Assembly: GCA_016788865.1 (NCBI GenBank)
Contig: JAEUSB010000050.1
Coordinates: 23,428 to 87,427, forward strand
Reading direction: 5' to 3'
Length of the DNA: 64,000 nt
DNA from: Leptospirales bacterium
GTDB lineage: Bacteria > Spirochaetota > Leptospiria > Leptospirales > Leptonemataceae
This document shows positions 36,701-45,124 of this stretch, piece by piece. Position numbers and translations under genes: made by a program. The notes beneath the pieces are model-generated. The model ran no database searches and was not told the origin of the DNA. It saw only the letters and a program-made list of their open reading frames with translations. How positions within the stretch are numbered: the first letter of the stretch is position 1; each line of letters begins with the position of its first letter.

Positions 36701-38897
36701 GGCAGTAACTTGCTGCCTCGTACCGGTTTTTGTCGGACGTGATCAGGCTTTGGGCCTTGATAAGGTGCTCTACAAGTGTAAATATAGAATCTGGAGTGGA
36801 AAAGGCGGCTGGCTTTAGAAACGTTGCGGCGTCGAGGTGGAATTGTGCGCGAACAGGCGGGCTGCTCAGTTGATAGGATGTGTGTTGGACTCGATCGTGT
36901 ATGAACGAATAACTCAAATCCTGAACGCTTCCGGGTCGTGCTTCCGCAATCAGGATGCCTTCATTGATGGCCGACGACAGGCCCTCTTCAAGCAGTGCGG
37001 GGGAAAGCCTGGACACGTGGGCGAGAAGTTCAAAACCAAACTGATTTCCCAGACATCCTGCAGCAGCCAGCACCGTTCTTGTATTTTCTCCCAGCGCGTC
37101 GATCTTCCTCGCGAGGAAGTCGGAGAGATTTACACTTTCGCTCAATTCGCGAAGCCGTGACTCGTTCCAGAGCCACCGAGCCGCGCCTTCATCGAAGTAC
37201 AGGGTACCCTCATTGTGAAGCGAGTGCAACAGTTGGGTCACATAAAGGGGATTTCCCTCCGTCTGCAGATAGATGCTTTCAGTGAGGGAGAGGACTCCCC
37301 TGGGCGAAAGCATCAGGCTATCGGCACACATGGCCGCAACGTCGTTTCTGTTCAAGGGTTGCAGCGTTATCTGCTCAAACGCCTTCTGTTTCCTCAAATC
37401 GCTTAAAGCAGCCGCGAAGCTGGACAGATCCTCGGACCCAGAGTCTCGGCTGGTCAGAAGAATCAACATGCCTTCTGTATCTGTAGCAATGGCCAGAGTT
37501 TTGATGAGATCAAGTGATGCCGTATCAGCCCATTGCAGGTCATCCAGAGACAGAATCAGCGGTCGGTCCTGATTGGAGAAGACAGTCAGGAAACCCAGGA
37601 ACGCTTCCATGAAACGGTTGCGAGACTCCACGGCCCCCAGTTCGACAACCGGTGTAGCCTGCCCGGTCCATTTCTGAAGTTCGGGTATCGCGGCTGCGAT
37701 GAGAGGTAGATTTGATCCCAGTCTGTCTTTGAGCTTCTTAACCAGCTCAGGAATCTCGCCTGGGGCCTCCACCTCGGTTCGCGCAATCAGGGCTCGGCAA
37801 GTACTGATCCAGGCGCGAAACGGCGTATGACGTTCGAACTGTTCAAACTTTCCCCTCGCAAAGGCAGCGGAGGCTAGCGAAAGGGATTTCTGGAGTTCGT
37901 CAATTAGTGCGGTCTTGCCTATCCCTGGGGCACCTGATATAAGGACAATGCGAATGCTGCCGCGCGCTACATCCTCAAACGCGCTCCTGAGCAATGAGAG
38001 TTCCTTGTCACGACCGTAACACTTTTCCGAGATTTGCAGCCTCGCTGAAACGTCGCGTAGCCCTGGCTCAAAATCCACGATGCTTGCTTTTCGCTCCATC
38101 TCGGAAAGGCATCGGTTGATATCTTCAAGAAGCCCTGCCGCAGACTGATAACGATCCTCAGCACTCTTTGCGCAGAGCTTACTCAAAATCTTCCCGACTA
38201 CAACCGGAACGTCCGTCCTATCGAGTGGGGGAATTTGTCTGGCAATGTGATTGTGTGTCCAATCAGCAGGACTTTTCCCATGGAAGGGCTTTCTACCTGC
38301 GAGAAGTTCATACAAGAGTATCCCCAGGCTATAAAGGTCAGCCCGGTGGTCCACGCTTCGGTTCAAGCGACCGGTTTGCTCGGGCGCCATGTATGCATAG
38401 TTCTGCGAAACGGAACTCTTTTCAATTTCGCGATTCAATCGCGAAAGGCGCGAAGCCCAGGTCAGGTCCAGGAAGAGACATTTGCGAACCGACTCGTCGT
38501 AGACAATGGTTGCCGGGTTGATACAGCGATGAATTATGCTGGCATTGTGGAGCATGCTGATTGCGCGCGTAAGTGCAGCGGCAATTCTTAAAAAACGGAC
38601 GGGAGCGAGCGGGGCGACTGCTATGTCGCTTAGAATCACGCCTTGAGGTTTTGCAAAAATCAAAACATTTCCACGCCGATCCGACCTGGATTCAATGAAA
38701 CGCGGAAAACAGTCCAATGGTGTTTTGAATAGTTGAAGTTCGACGTTCAGTCGGCGCTGCTCGGCGGGACCTGGATACTCGTGGCGCGGATATTTTACCA
38801 GGACCGGCGCGCGAGTTTCGACAAGAAATCCTTCTTGTATGATTGCGCTTTCCAGCTCCGCAAAAGTGGATCCAGTGATAATTCCTTCTAAATTCAG
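33648..38897 (-). CDS. Giant signalling protein: pseudokinase - AAA ATPase - helical repeats - GAF - SpoIIE phosphatase
   Basis: About 1,749 residues if started at CTG 38897. Numbering from there: a Ser/Thr kinase fold (about 1-270) with the N-lobe Lys in APVLVKYP, but HRC in place of HRD (HRCINPATI, about 123) and DLT for DFG. An AAA/STAND ATPase follows, with Walker A SGAPGIGKT (about 321) and LILSLDDLQWAD. Then come long helical repeats (about 650-1250), a GAF domain (about 1285-1445) and a PP2C/SpoIIE domain at the C-terminus with Asp residues in QLGGDICIA, TNADAMGKS, AASDGRDD and TDDFSIIS. The first standard start is TTG 38717, which would cut off the N-lobe. Probably a soluble stress-signalling scaffold with phosphatase output. 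Confidence 0.85.
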   Translation of the reverse strand: MNLEGIITGSTFAELESAIIQEGFLVETRAPVLVKYPRHEYPGPAEQRRLNVELQLFKTPLDCFPRFIESRSDRRGNVLIFAKPQGVILSDIAVAPLAPVRFLRIAAALTRAISMLHNASIIHRCINPATIVYDESVRKCLFLDLTWASRLSRLNREIEKSSVSQNYAYMAPEQTGRLNRSVDHRADLYSLGILLYELLAGRKPFHGKSPADWTHNHIARQIPPLDRTDVPVVVGKILSKLCAKSAEDRYQSAAGLLEDINRCLSEMERKASIVDFEPGLRDVSARLQISEKCYGRDKELSLLRSAFEDVARGSIRIVLISGAPGIGKTALIDELQKSLSLASAAFARGKFEQFERHTPFRAWISTCRALIARTEVEAPGEIPELVKKLKDRLGSNLPLIAAAIPELQKWTGQATPVVELGAVESRNRFMEAFLGFLTVFSNQDRPLILSLDDLQWADTASLDLIKTLAIATDTEGMLILLTSRDSGSEDLSSFAAALSDLRKQKAFEQITLQPLNRNDVAAMCADSLMLSPRGVLSLTESIYLQTEGNPLYVTQLLHSLHNEGTLYFDEGAARWLWNESRLRELSESVNLSDFLARKIDALGENTRTVLAAAGCLGNQFGFELLAHVSRLSPALLEEGLSSAINEGILIAEARPGSVQDLSYSFIHDRVQHTSYQLSSPPVRAQFHLDAATFLKPAAFSTPDSIFTLVEHLIKAQSLITSDKNRYEAASYCLRAAHSARLNASWDVALENSLAAIGFLGANSWAEEYDLTYAIYREALENEYLNGHYERAEELFRILRKETKNTLELVRIYEQLVVLYTNMGRHAEAIKIGLQGLKMIDVNLPLKPSLPRVLFEIVRVKLQRRGMQIHDILNKPQMKDPRLLAAMDLLLAITPCAFFINQNLFGLIVLRMTGMSLKYGNSKVSAYAFMTYAVLLIDAFGNYSEAAQFGKTALELNDRFDNIALRSKLGVVFGAFINHWDGSISKNVTYLRRAFRDGLETGDLVYAGYALANRIFASGIRGDSLQECDRQAASFLRFTERTGDHDVEGDFILSIQASCQLRGKTFSDSSFSDSSYREDSHFEQMQTGNPVTLCWYYFLKIRNAYLLRNPNEAILHAKSLRRIIKPALPLVIGPAALFFEGLALCQLMNMGTDYDERRLKWILKQHAKYAKTPGTHFQARYNLLLAETLALKESGLALSHYSSAIRAATEEDDSLTRAIASELAGRLTQRIGVSEASERYMRDAHYYYGQWGADRKIQILRNEFPFLSEMNAPGSDAMGTMDLRAITRTAIAISSEIVQVRLIERVLELMMIQAGARRIAYLHDHDGHLCVAATGRTESSIIIDVVHEQPGAKPFPPMSVIRHVMRTRENVVIGDASKEELFEIGADERPVRSVLCTPVLLKGRIAGIIYLENDLATGVFNEERLEILSVLSAQFAVSLENSNLYTNLESRVLERTRELEKSLGQIHELKMSQDMDYYLTSLLLQPLSGIRAPETKLSIQYFVSQKKKFHYMRWDEQLGGDICIARSIRLRGQHYLAVTNADAMGKSMQGAGGALVFGAVFESIIASTDEATDPEEWLRSCYVDLNEVFRSFNGYMMVSAFIGLIEEHSGILFSINADHPQGVLYRNGRATFLNQPVHLRIGMRSTPERIDVHKIILERDDRLIAASDGRDDVIVTDDQGHTTLNEDPDRFLQIVEECNGDPETIYRFLDSADCLTDDFSIISVTVSPFANRISSDVHDASVHGSEHSPR

Positions 38898-38914
38898 GCG
38901 GCAGCTCCCTCTCC
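38895..38914 (-). promoter_or_regulatory. Ribosome site supporting a CTG start for the giant signalling gene
   Basis: On the minus strand GGAGAGGGAG (38914-38905) precedes CTG (38897-38895) by seven bases, a textbook spacing. Between the upstream in-frame stop (38942-38940) and the TTG at 38717 there is no ATG, GTG or TTG. The translated segment between looks like a kinase N-lobe, so translation must start near here. Confidence 0.55.
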
Positions 38915-39032
38915 GATCATAGCAGCGAGGGCTTTGGATTCACAAGCTGTTTTCGAGCGCGCATAGAGTTTCCTGGAGCACCCGCAATGCCCTGGGCATC
39001 GGGTGGCCAGGAACTCAAAACTCTACTGCAGG

Positions 39033-39791
39033 CTAGCTTGCAGCGGCGATGGCCAGGAAACTGTCTGCTTTGAGGGAAGCCCCGCCTATGAGTCCCCCGT
39101 CGATATCGGCCAGCGACAGAAGCGATTTGGCGTTCTCAGGTTTCATGCTTCCTCCGTAGAGAATCCGCATCCCGTCCGCCACGCCGGAGTCGTAGAGTCC
39201 TGATACAAGTTTGCGAATCATGGCATGCACTTCTTGCGCTTGCTCTGGCGTTGCATTCCTTCCTGTGCCAATCGCCCACACCGGTTCGTAAGCAATTACG
39301 CAGACTGCAGCATCTGCCTTCGGGATTCCTTCGAATGCCTTCCTGGTTTGATTTGAAACAATATCGAGCGTCTGATTCGCGTCGCGCTGTGCTAGAGTCT
39401 CCCCCACGCAGATAATCGGAACGAGTTTACCTTTCAGTGCGGTCCTGGTCTTTTTGTTCACAGTCTCATCTGTTTCGTGGAAATACGTGCGCTGCTCAGA
39501 GTGACCGATGATGACATAATCTGCTCCCGCGTCCTTGATCATATCCCACGAAATCTTTCCTGTAAATGCACCCTGTTCTTCCCAGTGGAGATCCTGCGCG
39601 CCAACCTTGACGGGACTGCCTTTCAATGTTTCTGCAACACTTGCGAGCGAAGTATATGTGGGACAAACGAGCAGTTCAACTTTCCCGTGAGATCCTGCGG
39701 CAGCTGCAATCTCGCGAGCCAGGGCCTGGGACTCACCCAGTTTCTTAAACATCTTCCAATTTCCGGCAATTAGCTTTTTTCTCATGGGCAT
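39033..39791 (-). CDS. tpiA: Triosephosphate isomerase
   Basis: Interconverts dihydroxyacetone phosphate and glyceraldehyde 3-phosphate. The 252-residue product begins MPMRKKLIAGNWKMFK; the catalytic His is in IGHSEQRTYFHE, the catalytic Glu in IAYEPVWAIGTGRNAT, and the phosphate loop near the end in GGSMKPENA. The second Met (39785) matches the usual family start and may be the true one. In many bacteria tpiA follows gapA-pgk; here it is about 28 kb away. Confidence 0.96.
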   Translation of the reverse strand: MPMRKKLIAGNWKMFKKLGESQALAREIAAAAGSHGKVELLVCPTYTSLASVAETLKGSPVKVGAQDLHWEEQGAFTGKISWDMIKDAGADYVIIGHSEQRTYFHETDETVNKKTRTALKGKLVPIICVGETLAQRDANQTLDIVSNQTRKAFEGIPKADAAVCVIAYEPVWAIGTGRNATPEQAQEVHAMIRKLVSGLYDSGVADGMRILYGGSMKPENAKSLLSLADIDGGLIGGASLKADSFLAIAAAS

Positions 39792-39853
39792 ATCTACGTA
39801 CCCCGTCCGGGTCAGGGGAGGTTTTTTTTCTCACGAATTTGAAAAAACACTGA

Positions 39854-39883
39854 TTGGTTCAGGGAAGAGGCCGATAGTACAAT
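39854..39883 (+). promoter_or_regulatory. Candidate sigma-70 promoter
   Basis: TTGGTT at 39854-39859 and TACAAT at 39878-39883 are separated by 18 bases, each close to the -35 and -10 consensus. It lies about 60 bases before the small gene at 39942, whose ribosome site is strong, and points toward it. Confidence 0.45.
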
Positions 39884-39941
39884 CAGGCGGAACCGGCAAG
39901 GATGCACTGACCGCTCATATAGATCTGCACGGAGGCAGACG

Positions 39942-40154
39942 ATGTTACACGAATACGAAGACATGTCCCAGGACTACAAGTCCGCGCTTTTTCTTGAGCG
40001 CCCCAAACTAATCGGAACGGTTAAGAGTGACACCCTGCTACCAGAGAATGGTCTGCGCGCGCGTTCACTCCTGAGCGACAACCAGTTTGCCCGGATGCAA
40101 CAAATCCGCCACCGCACACTCGGCAAAGTTATTCAGCGCTTCGAACAAGACTGA
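39942..40154 (+). CDS. Small protein of unknown function
   Basis: 70 residues starting MLHEYEDMSQDYKSALFLER, charged, without membrane segments. The C-terminal half (NQFARMQQIRHRTLGKVIQR) looks helical and basic. GGAGG six bases before ATG and a plausible promoter upstream support expression. I do not recognise a family. It sits alone between tpiA and the MarR gene, transcribed against both. Confidence 0.5.
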   Translation: MLHEYEDMSQDYKSALFLERPKLIGTVKSDTLLPENGLRARSLLSDNQFARMQQIRHRTLGKVIQRFEQD

Positions 40155-40192
40155 GATTGACGGACGGGTCGGCGCTTGCGTCGATCCGGTGC

Positions 40193-40648
40193 CTACGCTT
40201 TCGCAGGCTTCACAGCCGAAACTTTTCCAAGCACTCGGCGCGCGATTCCCCAATCATCCTCACCCAGGACTTTCAGCATTTGAAGCTGAGCTTGTTCCCA
40301 GACGGGCATAGCCTTCCTTAAGATCTTCTCACCGGCAGGCGAAAGTTGAACGAGGTGCTTTCTCTTGTCCTCGCAATCAATGGGTCGAATCAGTCCGTCG
40401 CGCTCAAGCAACGCCAGATTTCGCGTCAGCGTTGTGCGCTCCATCGAGGTGGCCTCGGCCAATTCGTTTACCGAGCATTGGTCGTAGTACCCCAGTGCAA
40501 TTAGCACGCTGAGCTGAACGGAAGTTATTCCAACCGGTCTCAGTGCGCCGTCAAAGAATCGCGCCGACAGCCTGGATGCGCGCTTCAGGTTGAAGTTCAC
40601 ACATGATATGCCGGCGCGCTTGAGGATCCTTTTGAGCGATTCATCCAT
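40193..40648 (-). CDS. MarR-family transcriptional regulator
   Basis: 151 residues with a winged helix-turn-helix core: TSVQLSVLIALGYYDQCSVN, then the recognition segment LAEATSMERTTLTRNLALLERDGLI and the wing DCEDKRKHLVQLSPAGEKI. MarR proteins are dimeric repressors often released by aromatic or acyl ligands. The gene follows the thiolase gene with start and stop overlapping at 40648 (TGATG), so it is co-transcribed and probably controls that operon. A matching inverted repeat lies before the thiolase gene. The ligand is unknown; an acyl-CoA or fatty acid would fit the partner. Confidence 0.88.
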   Translation of the reverse strand: MDESLKRILKRAGISCVNFNLKRASRLSARFFDGALRPVGITSVQLSVLIALGYYDQCSVNELAEATSMERTTLTRNLALLERDGLIRPIDCEDKRKHLVQLSPAGEKILRKAMPVWEQAQLQMLKVLGEDDWGIARRVLGKVSAVKPAKA

Positions 40649-41958
40649 CAGGGTTTTTCAAGATACAATGCACCAGCAACTCCCCCATGTGCGCAAGCCG
40701 TCAACAGAACATCTTTTGCTCCAGCCTTGATATCCATTGCCCCATTAGCGACAAGTCGCAGGCCCGTGGCTCCGAAGGGATGTCCCACTGCAATCGATCC
40801 GCCGTTGGGGTTGATCTTCTTTTTATCGAACGCCGCTTCCCACTCAAATCCTGTGCGCTTCTTTATTTCTTCAAGAGCACCGATGGCAGTTGCTGCAAAG
40901 GCCTCATGGATCTCAATTGTGTCGATATCCTGAACTTGCTTTTGAACATCCTTCAGCAGACCTATGGTTGCTTCTGCCTGACCAAGTCCCATGAGATTTG
41001 GGTGCACGCCTTCCATCCTCCAGCCTTTGAGAATCGCCACCACTTCGAGCCCAAGAGCTTTTGCTTTTTCGGGAGTTGTTACAATTACTCCAGCCGCCCC
41101 ATCTGATCGAGGGCTTGCGTTGAAGATGCTGACAGTTGGTTCGCCGGTTTTCTGCAAATCCTTTGAGTATTTTTCCTTGAATGAATCAAACTTCATCTCT
41201 GGATTATCAAACAAGAGCATGGCTCGTCCCATACGGGAAGGATTTTCGACCAGGCCTTTCCGCAGCAGGACGGCCTCATCTGCCTTGAGTTCACCATCAT
41301 CTGATTTTACGGGAATCAAATAGTCGTCATAGAGGCCGGCATTTGTTGCATCGTATGCTCGCTTGAAACTTTCGAACGCAACCTTGTCATTTATCGCGCG
41401 ACTCAATCCGTAATTCTGCGAAAGAAGCTCAGCGGTAACGGACATACCGTAGCCGGTTTCGCCATCACCCAAGCCGTCTTCCAGTGTGTCGCGAAGTTCG
41501 ACTCCTTCAGGAAGATTGTCCGGAAGAAGGGCCTTGAGTTTGTCAAGGGTAGCCGTTTTCTTATCCAAACGTGCGTTCTTAATCACCATTGGCATCGAAG
41601 TCTGGGATTCCTCACCCAAAACCAGAAAGAGTTCTCCCTCACCGATGGCAATCCGGCGCGCTGCCTCGACTACAGCCTCCATTCCAGAAACGCAATTGTT
41701 CGCGAGAGTAATCGCCGGAATTCTTTCGGGCAGACCAATTAGATTGCTGATGACGCGCGCAGCGTTGGGTGCGGAACTAAACGCTTCGCCAACGACAACG
41801 CCATCGATTTGATCCAGCGGCAATTTGGTCCGTTTCAGTATGTCTTTGGCAACAATCATACCCAGCTCATGACCGGCATAGGATCCGAGCGCCTTTCCAA
41901 TTTGCGCAAATGGGGTTCGACGCGGAGCCACGATTGCGATTGGCACATTGAGTTTCAT
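40648..41958 (-). CDS. Thiolase, FadI-like (3-ketoacyl-CoA thiolase/acetyl-CoA acyltransferase)
   Basis: 436 residues starting MKLNVPIAIVAPRRTPFAQ. The nucleophilic Cys is in ANNCVSGMEAV (about residue 90), the His in NPNGGSIAVGHPFGATG and the second Cys in LTACAHGGVAGALYLE. The C-terminal CAHGG form differs from the CIGGG of biosynthetic thiolases and fits the FadI/trifunctional beta subunit branch, so a beta-oxidation role is likely. GGAGG six bases before the ATG at 41958 decides the start over an upstream frame. No fadJ-like gene is adjacent. Confidence 0.88.
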   Translation of the reverse strand: MKLNVPIAIVAPRRTPFAQIGKALGSYAGHELGMIVAKDILKRTKLPLDQIDGVVVGEAFSSAPNAARVISNLIGLPERIPAITLANNCVSGMEAVVEAARRIAIGEGELFLVLGEESQTSMPMVIKNARLDKKTATLDKLKALLPDNLPEGVELRDTLEDGLGDGETGYGMSVTAELLSQNYGLSRAINDKVAFESFKRAYDATNAGLYDDYLIPVKSDDGELKADEAVLLRKGLVENPSRMGRAMLLFDNPEMKFDSFKEKYSKDLQKTGEPTVSIFNASPRSDGAAGVIVTTPEKAKALGLEVVAILKGWRMEGVHPNLMGLGQAEATIGLLKDVQKQVQDIDTIEIHEAFAATAIGALEEIKKRTGFEWEAAFDKKKINPNGGSIAVGHPFGATGLRLVANGAMDIKAGAKDVLLTACAHGGVAGALYLEKP

Positions 41959-42015
41959 AAAGCCTCCAAACGGAGAGAACCTCGGCTCGTGCTTTCGGTT
42001 CAATCAGTGTAGTTA

Positions 42016-42035
42016 CACATAAATAGGTGTATGTG
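42016..42035. promoter_or_regulatory. Candidate MarR operator
   Basis: A 20-bp dyad, CACATA - 8 bases - TATGTG, lies 58 bases upstream of the thiolase start on the side where its promoter should be. Size and symmetry suit a MarR dimer. The only regulator in the operon is a MarR protein, which supports the link; binding is an inference. Confidence 0.45.
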
Positions 42036-42083
42036 CACGTTTCAACCGTTTTTTTTTACCTGCGGCGGATTCGGACGGTTGGC

Positions 42084-43289
42084 TCAGAATAGCCGGTATT
42101 CGCGGCTTTCCGGGGATTCGTCAGTAACGGGAAGCTGGGCCAACTCAACCAAGAAGTCGCGCAGAGTGAGAATTCTTTCCTGGAAACCCGCCGGGAATGT
42201 GGACTTGTACTTCTCCGGGACAACGAGAATCACCCCGTGCTTTTCCATCTCGTCAAGCTGATTGGACGAGATTCCCTGTTGCAATGTGAATAGATGCTTT
42301 CTTGGGATTCGATCCGCTTCGTTCAGTATCTGTCGCCAGCGATCCTTGCACGTGGTCTTGACGGCGAGCATTCGCAGGTGCGCTGCCGGGAAGGACGGAT
42401 CTTGATACTCTGCGGCTCCCGGAAATATGAAGTCGGGTCGTTTGTTCTCCTCGGTCACCTGTTGGGCTGCGAAACGAATCCCGCGCCAGCGAAAGATTTC
42501 CGCCAGATGATTTTCAAGCGAGTAACCCGCCCTGGATTTTCTTCGATTAAGAATGCTCAGGGCTTTCTGAACAAAATCATCAACAGAATCAAATGAGAGC
42601 GAATCCTTGTACTTGTGATTTTCGATGAATCTAAACAGCCTGAGCTCACTCTCTACCCAGCGCAAGAGTAGTGAATCGAGGTCAATGCCGCGTTCCAGCC
42701 GAGCAGGATCACTTCCATGAACGAGTCGAGGTTTCACTTCCTCGCGCGCCTGAGCGCTGATTACATCGGAAGGAGGAAATTCGCCGGCGAAGTTCCGAAT
42801 CCATGCTTCAAGCCTGGGCTCAAGGTCTGCGTCGTCGACGTGATGCGGACTCTGCACGGTCCCGGAATCTTCCGAAGTCAGACCGAACGCAGCAAAGAAG
42901 TCGTCGATCTCAACATCAGAAGTAAGAATGAAACCCTCAAACCGTACGTCACTCTGCTTCGCGAGAATCAGGACATCGCCTGCATTATTTTCGTTCAGAA
43001 ATTGGAAGCCGTTCGTGAGTCTGTATTCAGAGCGAGTTCCACGGCCATACCAGACGAAGCGACTTTCGGTTTCTTGCCCCATGTTCCATTTTATTTTGAT
43101 CCAGGCCTCGCTATTGGTTTCCTTGACCCCTGGTTCCTTGAAGAACAATTTCCAGGAATCGCGCGGCATATAAAAGCCGGCTTGATGTGAGCCGGTGGCG
43201 CCTACTTCATTGGCTGAAATATACTTGAAGAAGAAACCCTTTGACGCTGTGCAGCTGGCAATCGGATGGAGGTTGTTACCTTCTATCAT
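42084..43289 (-). CDS. ecoRIIR: EcoRII-type type IIE restriction endonuclease
   Basis: 401 residues matching EcoRII, which cuts before CCWGG and needs a second site as effector. The N-terminal effector domain shows [20 protein letters not shown] (about 23-42) and WYGRGTR. The C-terminal PD-(D/E)xK domain has [22 protein letters not shown] (about 284-290) and [20 protein letters not shown] (about 307-326), nearly identical to EcoRII as I recall it. Catalytic Asp and Lys residues are present. It overlaps the methylase stop by four bases, so methylase is made first. The CCWGG specificity is inferred from similarity. Confidence 0.9.
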   Translation of the reverse strand: MIEGNNLHPIASCTASKGFFFKYISANEVGATGSHQAGFYMPRDSWKLFFKEPGVKETNSEAWIKIKWNMGQETESRFVWYGRGTRSEYRLTNGFQFLNENNAGDVLILAKQSDVRFEGFILTSDVEIDDFFAAFGLTSEDSGTVQSPHHVDDADLEPRLEAWIRNFAGEFPPSDVISAQAREEVKPRLVHGSDPARLERGIDLDSLLLRWVESELRLFRFIENHKYKDSLSFDSVDDFVQKALSILNRRKSRAGYSLENHLAEIFRWRGIRFAAQQVTEENKRPDFIFPGAAEYQDPSFPAAHLRMLAVKTTCKDRWRQILNEADRIPRKHLFTLQQGISSNQLDEMEKHGVILVVPEKYKSTFPAGFQERILTLRDFLVELAQLPVTDESPESREYRLF

Positions 43290-44266
43290 GCGCTTCTTTC
43301 CCCGCGCGTCGCTGTCACTCCTGCCTTCCTGAGAGCCGCAAAAAGCCGGGCTGCACCAGCCTCAACCAGCGGAACTACAACTGAATTGCCGAACTGCTTG
43401 TAGGCCTGGGTATCTGAAACCGGGATCAGGAACGAATCCGGAAACCCCATCAACCTCGCGCACTCTCGTGGCGTGAGGCGCCGTGGATTACCTCTTTGCT
43501 TTAGCAGAATCTCAGCGCCATCTTTGTAGTATCGAGCACTCAGCGTTCGCGTGACCGAATTGGTATCGACAATTCCGTAGCCAAAGCCATTTCCTTTTGC
43601 CCGGTGCTTCTCCGCATAATCTTGATGCCATTGCCACAGGTGATCCGAGAGCGTATAACGTTTGTCAACCCGAGACTCCAGAATTGAGCCCAGAACTGGA
43701 GACTGATTTGGCTGGTCAGGAAAGTTGAACTCTGGATTTGGAACACGCTTTTGATCAAAACCAACCAGGAATATTCGCTCGCGATGTTGGGGAACGAAAC
43801 CCTTCGCATCGATGATCTTGAAGAAGAGCTGGTAGCCCAACTCTTCAAACGTATCCCGAATGACCTGGAATGTATTTCCCTTGTCGTGCGAGACCAGATT
43901 CTTTACATTTTCGAGCAGGAAGGCTATTGGACGTTTGGTCTCCAGGATTTCTGCGATGCGGAAGAACAACGTGCCCTGGGTCTTGTCGCGAAATCCATGC
44001 TGGCGACCAAGACTATTCTTCTTGGAGACACCGGCTAGAGAAAACGGCTGACAGGGAAATCCACCGGCAAGAATCTCATGATCAGGAATCGAAGCGATAT
44101 CAAGGGCCTGAATATCTCCAGAGGGTGTTTCACCGTGATTTGCCAGGTATGTCTTGCGACAAAATGGATCGATCTCGGACGAGAATATGCATTTTCCGCC
44201 CTGGGATTCCAGGGCCAGTCGGATTCCTCCGATCCCCGCGAATAAATCTATGAATCGCATTTTCAC
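43286..44266 (-). CDS. dcm: DNA cytosine-5 methyltransferase of the EcoRII-like system
   Basis: 326 residues with all main C5-methylase motifs: I ([15 protein letters not shown]), IV ([12 protein letters not shown], catalytic Cys), VI (LLENVKNL), VIII ([13 protein letters not shown]), a target-recognition region about residues 180-260, and X ([11 protein letters not shown]). Unlike M.EcoRII and Dcm it lacks a long N-terminal extension. With the adjacent EcoRII-type nuclease it should protect CCWGG sites. ATG codons at 44266 and 44260 are both possible. Confidence 0.92.
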   Translation of the reverse strand: MKMRFIDLFAGIGGIRLALESQGGKCIFSSEIDPFCRKTYLANHGETPSGDIQALDIASIPDHEILAGGFPCQPFSLAGVSKKNSLGRQHGFRDKTQGTLFFRIAEILETKRPIAFLLENVKNLVSHDKGNTFQVIRDTFEELGYQLFFKIIDAKGFVPQHRERIFLVGFDQKRVPNPEFNFPDQPNQSPVLGSILESRVDKRYTLSDHLWQWHQDYAEKHRAKGNGFGYGIVDTNSVTRTLSARYYKDGAEILLKQRGNPRRLTPRECARLMGFPDSFLIPVSDTQAYKQFGNSVVVPLVEAGAARLFAALRKAGVTATRGERSA

Positions 44267-44320
44267 TGTCGTTATCGTGCCTTGCCAGGTTTGTTAGAGT
44301 GAACGAGGCAAATCAGGAGA

Positions 44321-45124
44321 CTAGCGGGCACTATCCTGAATCGAGGCAATGCGGGCCAGGACAAAACTGCGATCTCGCAACGGTTTGCCGTGGCCGCTAA
44401 TGACTGTAATGAATGGATATCCAAGGGCTTTCTGGAGGCTCTCACGATACTTCTCGGCGGGGATTGGATCGAGAAAGTATGCAGGATCGGAAATAGAATC
44501 GCCAGCATAGAGGATCTTTTCATTTGGAAAGTACACAAATAGATTGTCTTCGCTTGATGCAGGTCCAGGAAAAAACAGTTGGATAGCTCCGTCGAGCAGC
44601 GATAAATCACCATCAAAGATCTTTTCGCTTTCAGGCATGGTGCGTGTCTTCCAGGAACCAAAACTCTGCATATCCAGTTGCATGCTTTCCCATTTGCTGC
44701 GCATTAGTCTCTGGGTTTTGCTCGAAAGCCAGATTGGAACACGCTCCCTGGAAAACGCGGCGAGGCCGCCAGTGTGATGCAGCTTGTAACTCACCGGAAT
44801 AACCGCATCGAATTCTAGCATGGAATGAGCCGCAGCATACCACAGGATTTGCTTCGCGGATTTGTCGCTCCATCCTGAATTGATGAAGATCACACCTTTG
44901 TCGCTCAGATAGAATACAGAGTTGGTTTTCCAGTAATTCATGTCCTCCACAAGGTAGACGTTCCCGCGAACATGCGAGATTCTTGCGGGAGCATCATCTA
45001 GATCGCGGGGCTCTCGGGTATCGAACGTGCACCCGCCGAGAATAATCATTGCCGCCAGCGCGAGCGCACACAGTCTCAGCCACCCATGGATCAGATTACG
45101 ATTCGAATGCCAGACGACTTTCAT
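44321..45124 (-). CDS. Lipoprotein with a degenerate metallo-beta-lactamase fold
   Basis: About 267 residues from ATG 45124, with a lipoprotein signal ending MIILGGC. The body follows subclass B1 beta-lactamases: NSVFYLSDKGVIFINSGWSD, then the position of HxHxD, which reads SYKLHHTGG, then PASSEDNLFVYFP where GHTxDN is expected, AGDS, and a final SGHGKPL that keeps one His. Most zinc ligands are therefore missing, so hydrolysis by the usual mechanism is unlikely. Its 5' end overlaps the divergent pyrC by 39 bases, though a shorter start cannot be excluded. Perhaps a binding protein at the outer membrane. Confidence 0.72.
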   Translation of the reverse strand: MKVVWHSNRNLIHGWLRLCALALAAMIILGGCTFDTREPRDLDDAPARISHVRGNVYLVEDMNYWKTNSVFYLSDKGVIFINSGWSDKSAKQILWYAAAHSMLEFDAVIPVSYKLHHTGGLAAFSRERVPIWLSSKTQRLMRSKWESMQLDMQSFGSWKTRTMPESEKIFDGDLSLLDGAIQLFFPGPASSEDNLFVYFPNEKILYAGDSISDPAYFLDPIPAEKYRESLQKALGYPFITVISGHGKPLRDRSFVLARIASIQDSAR

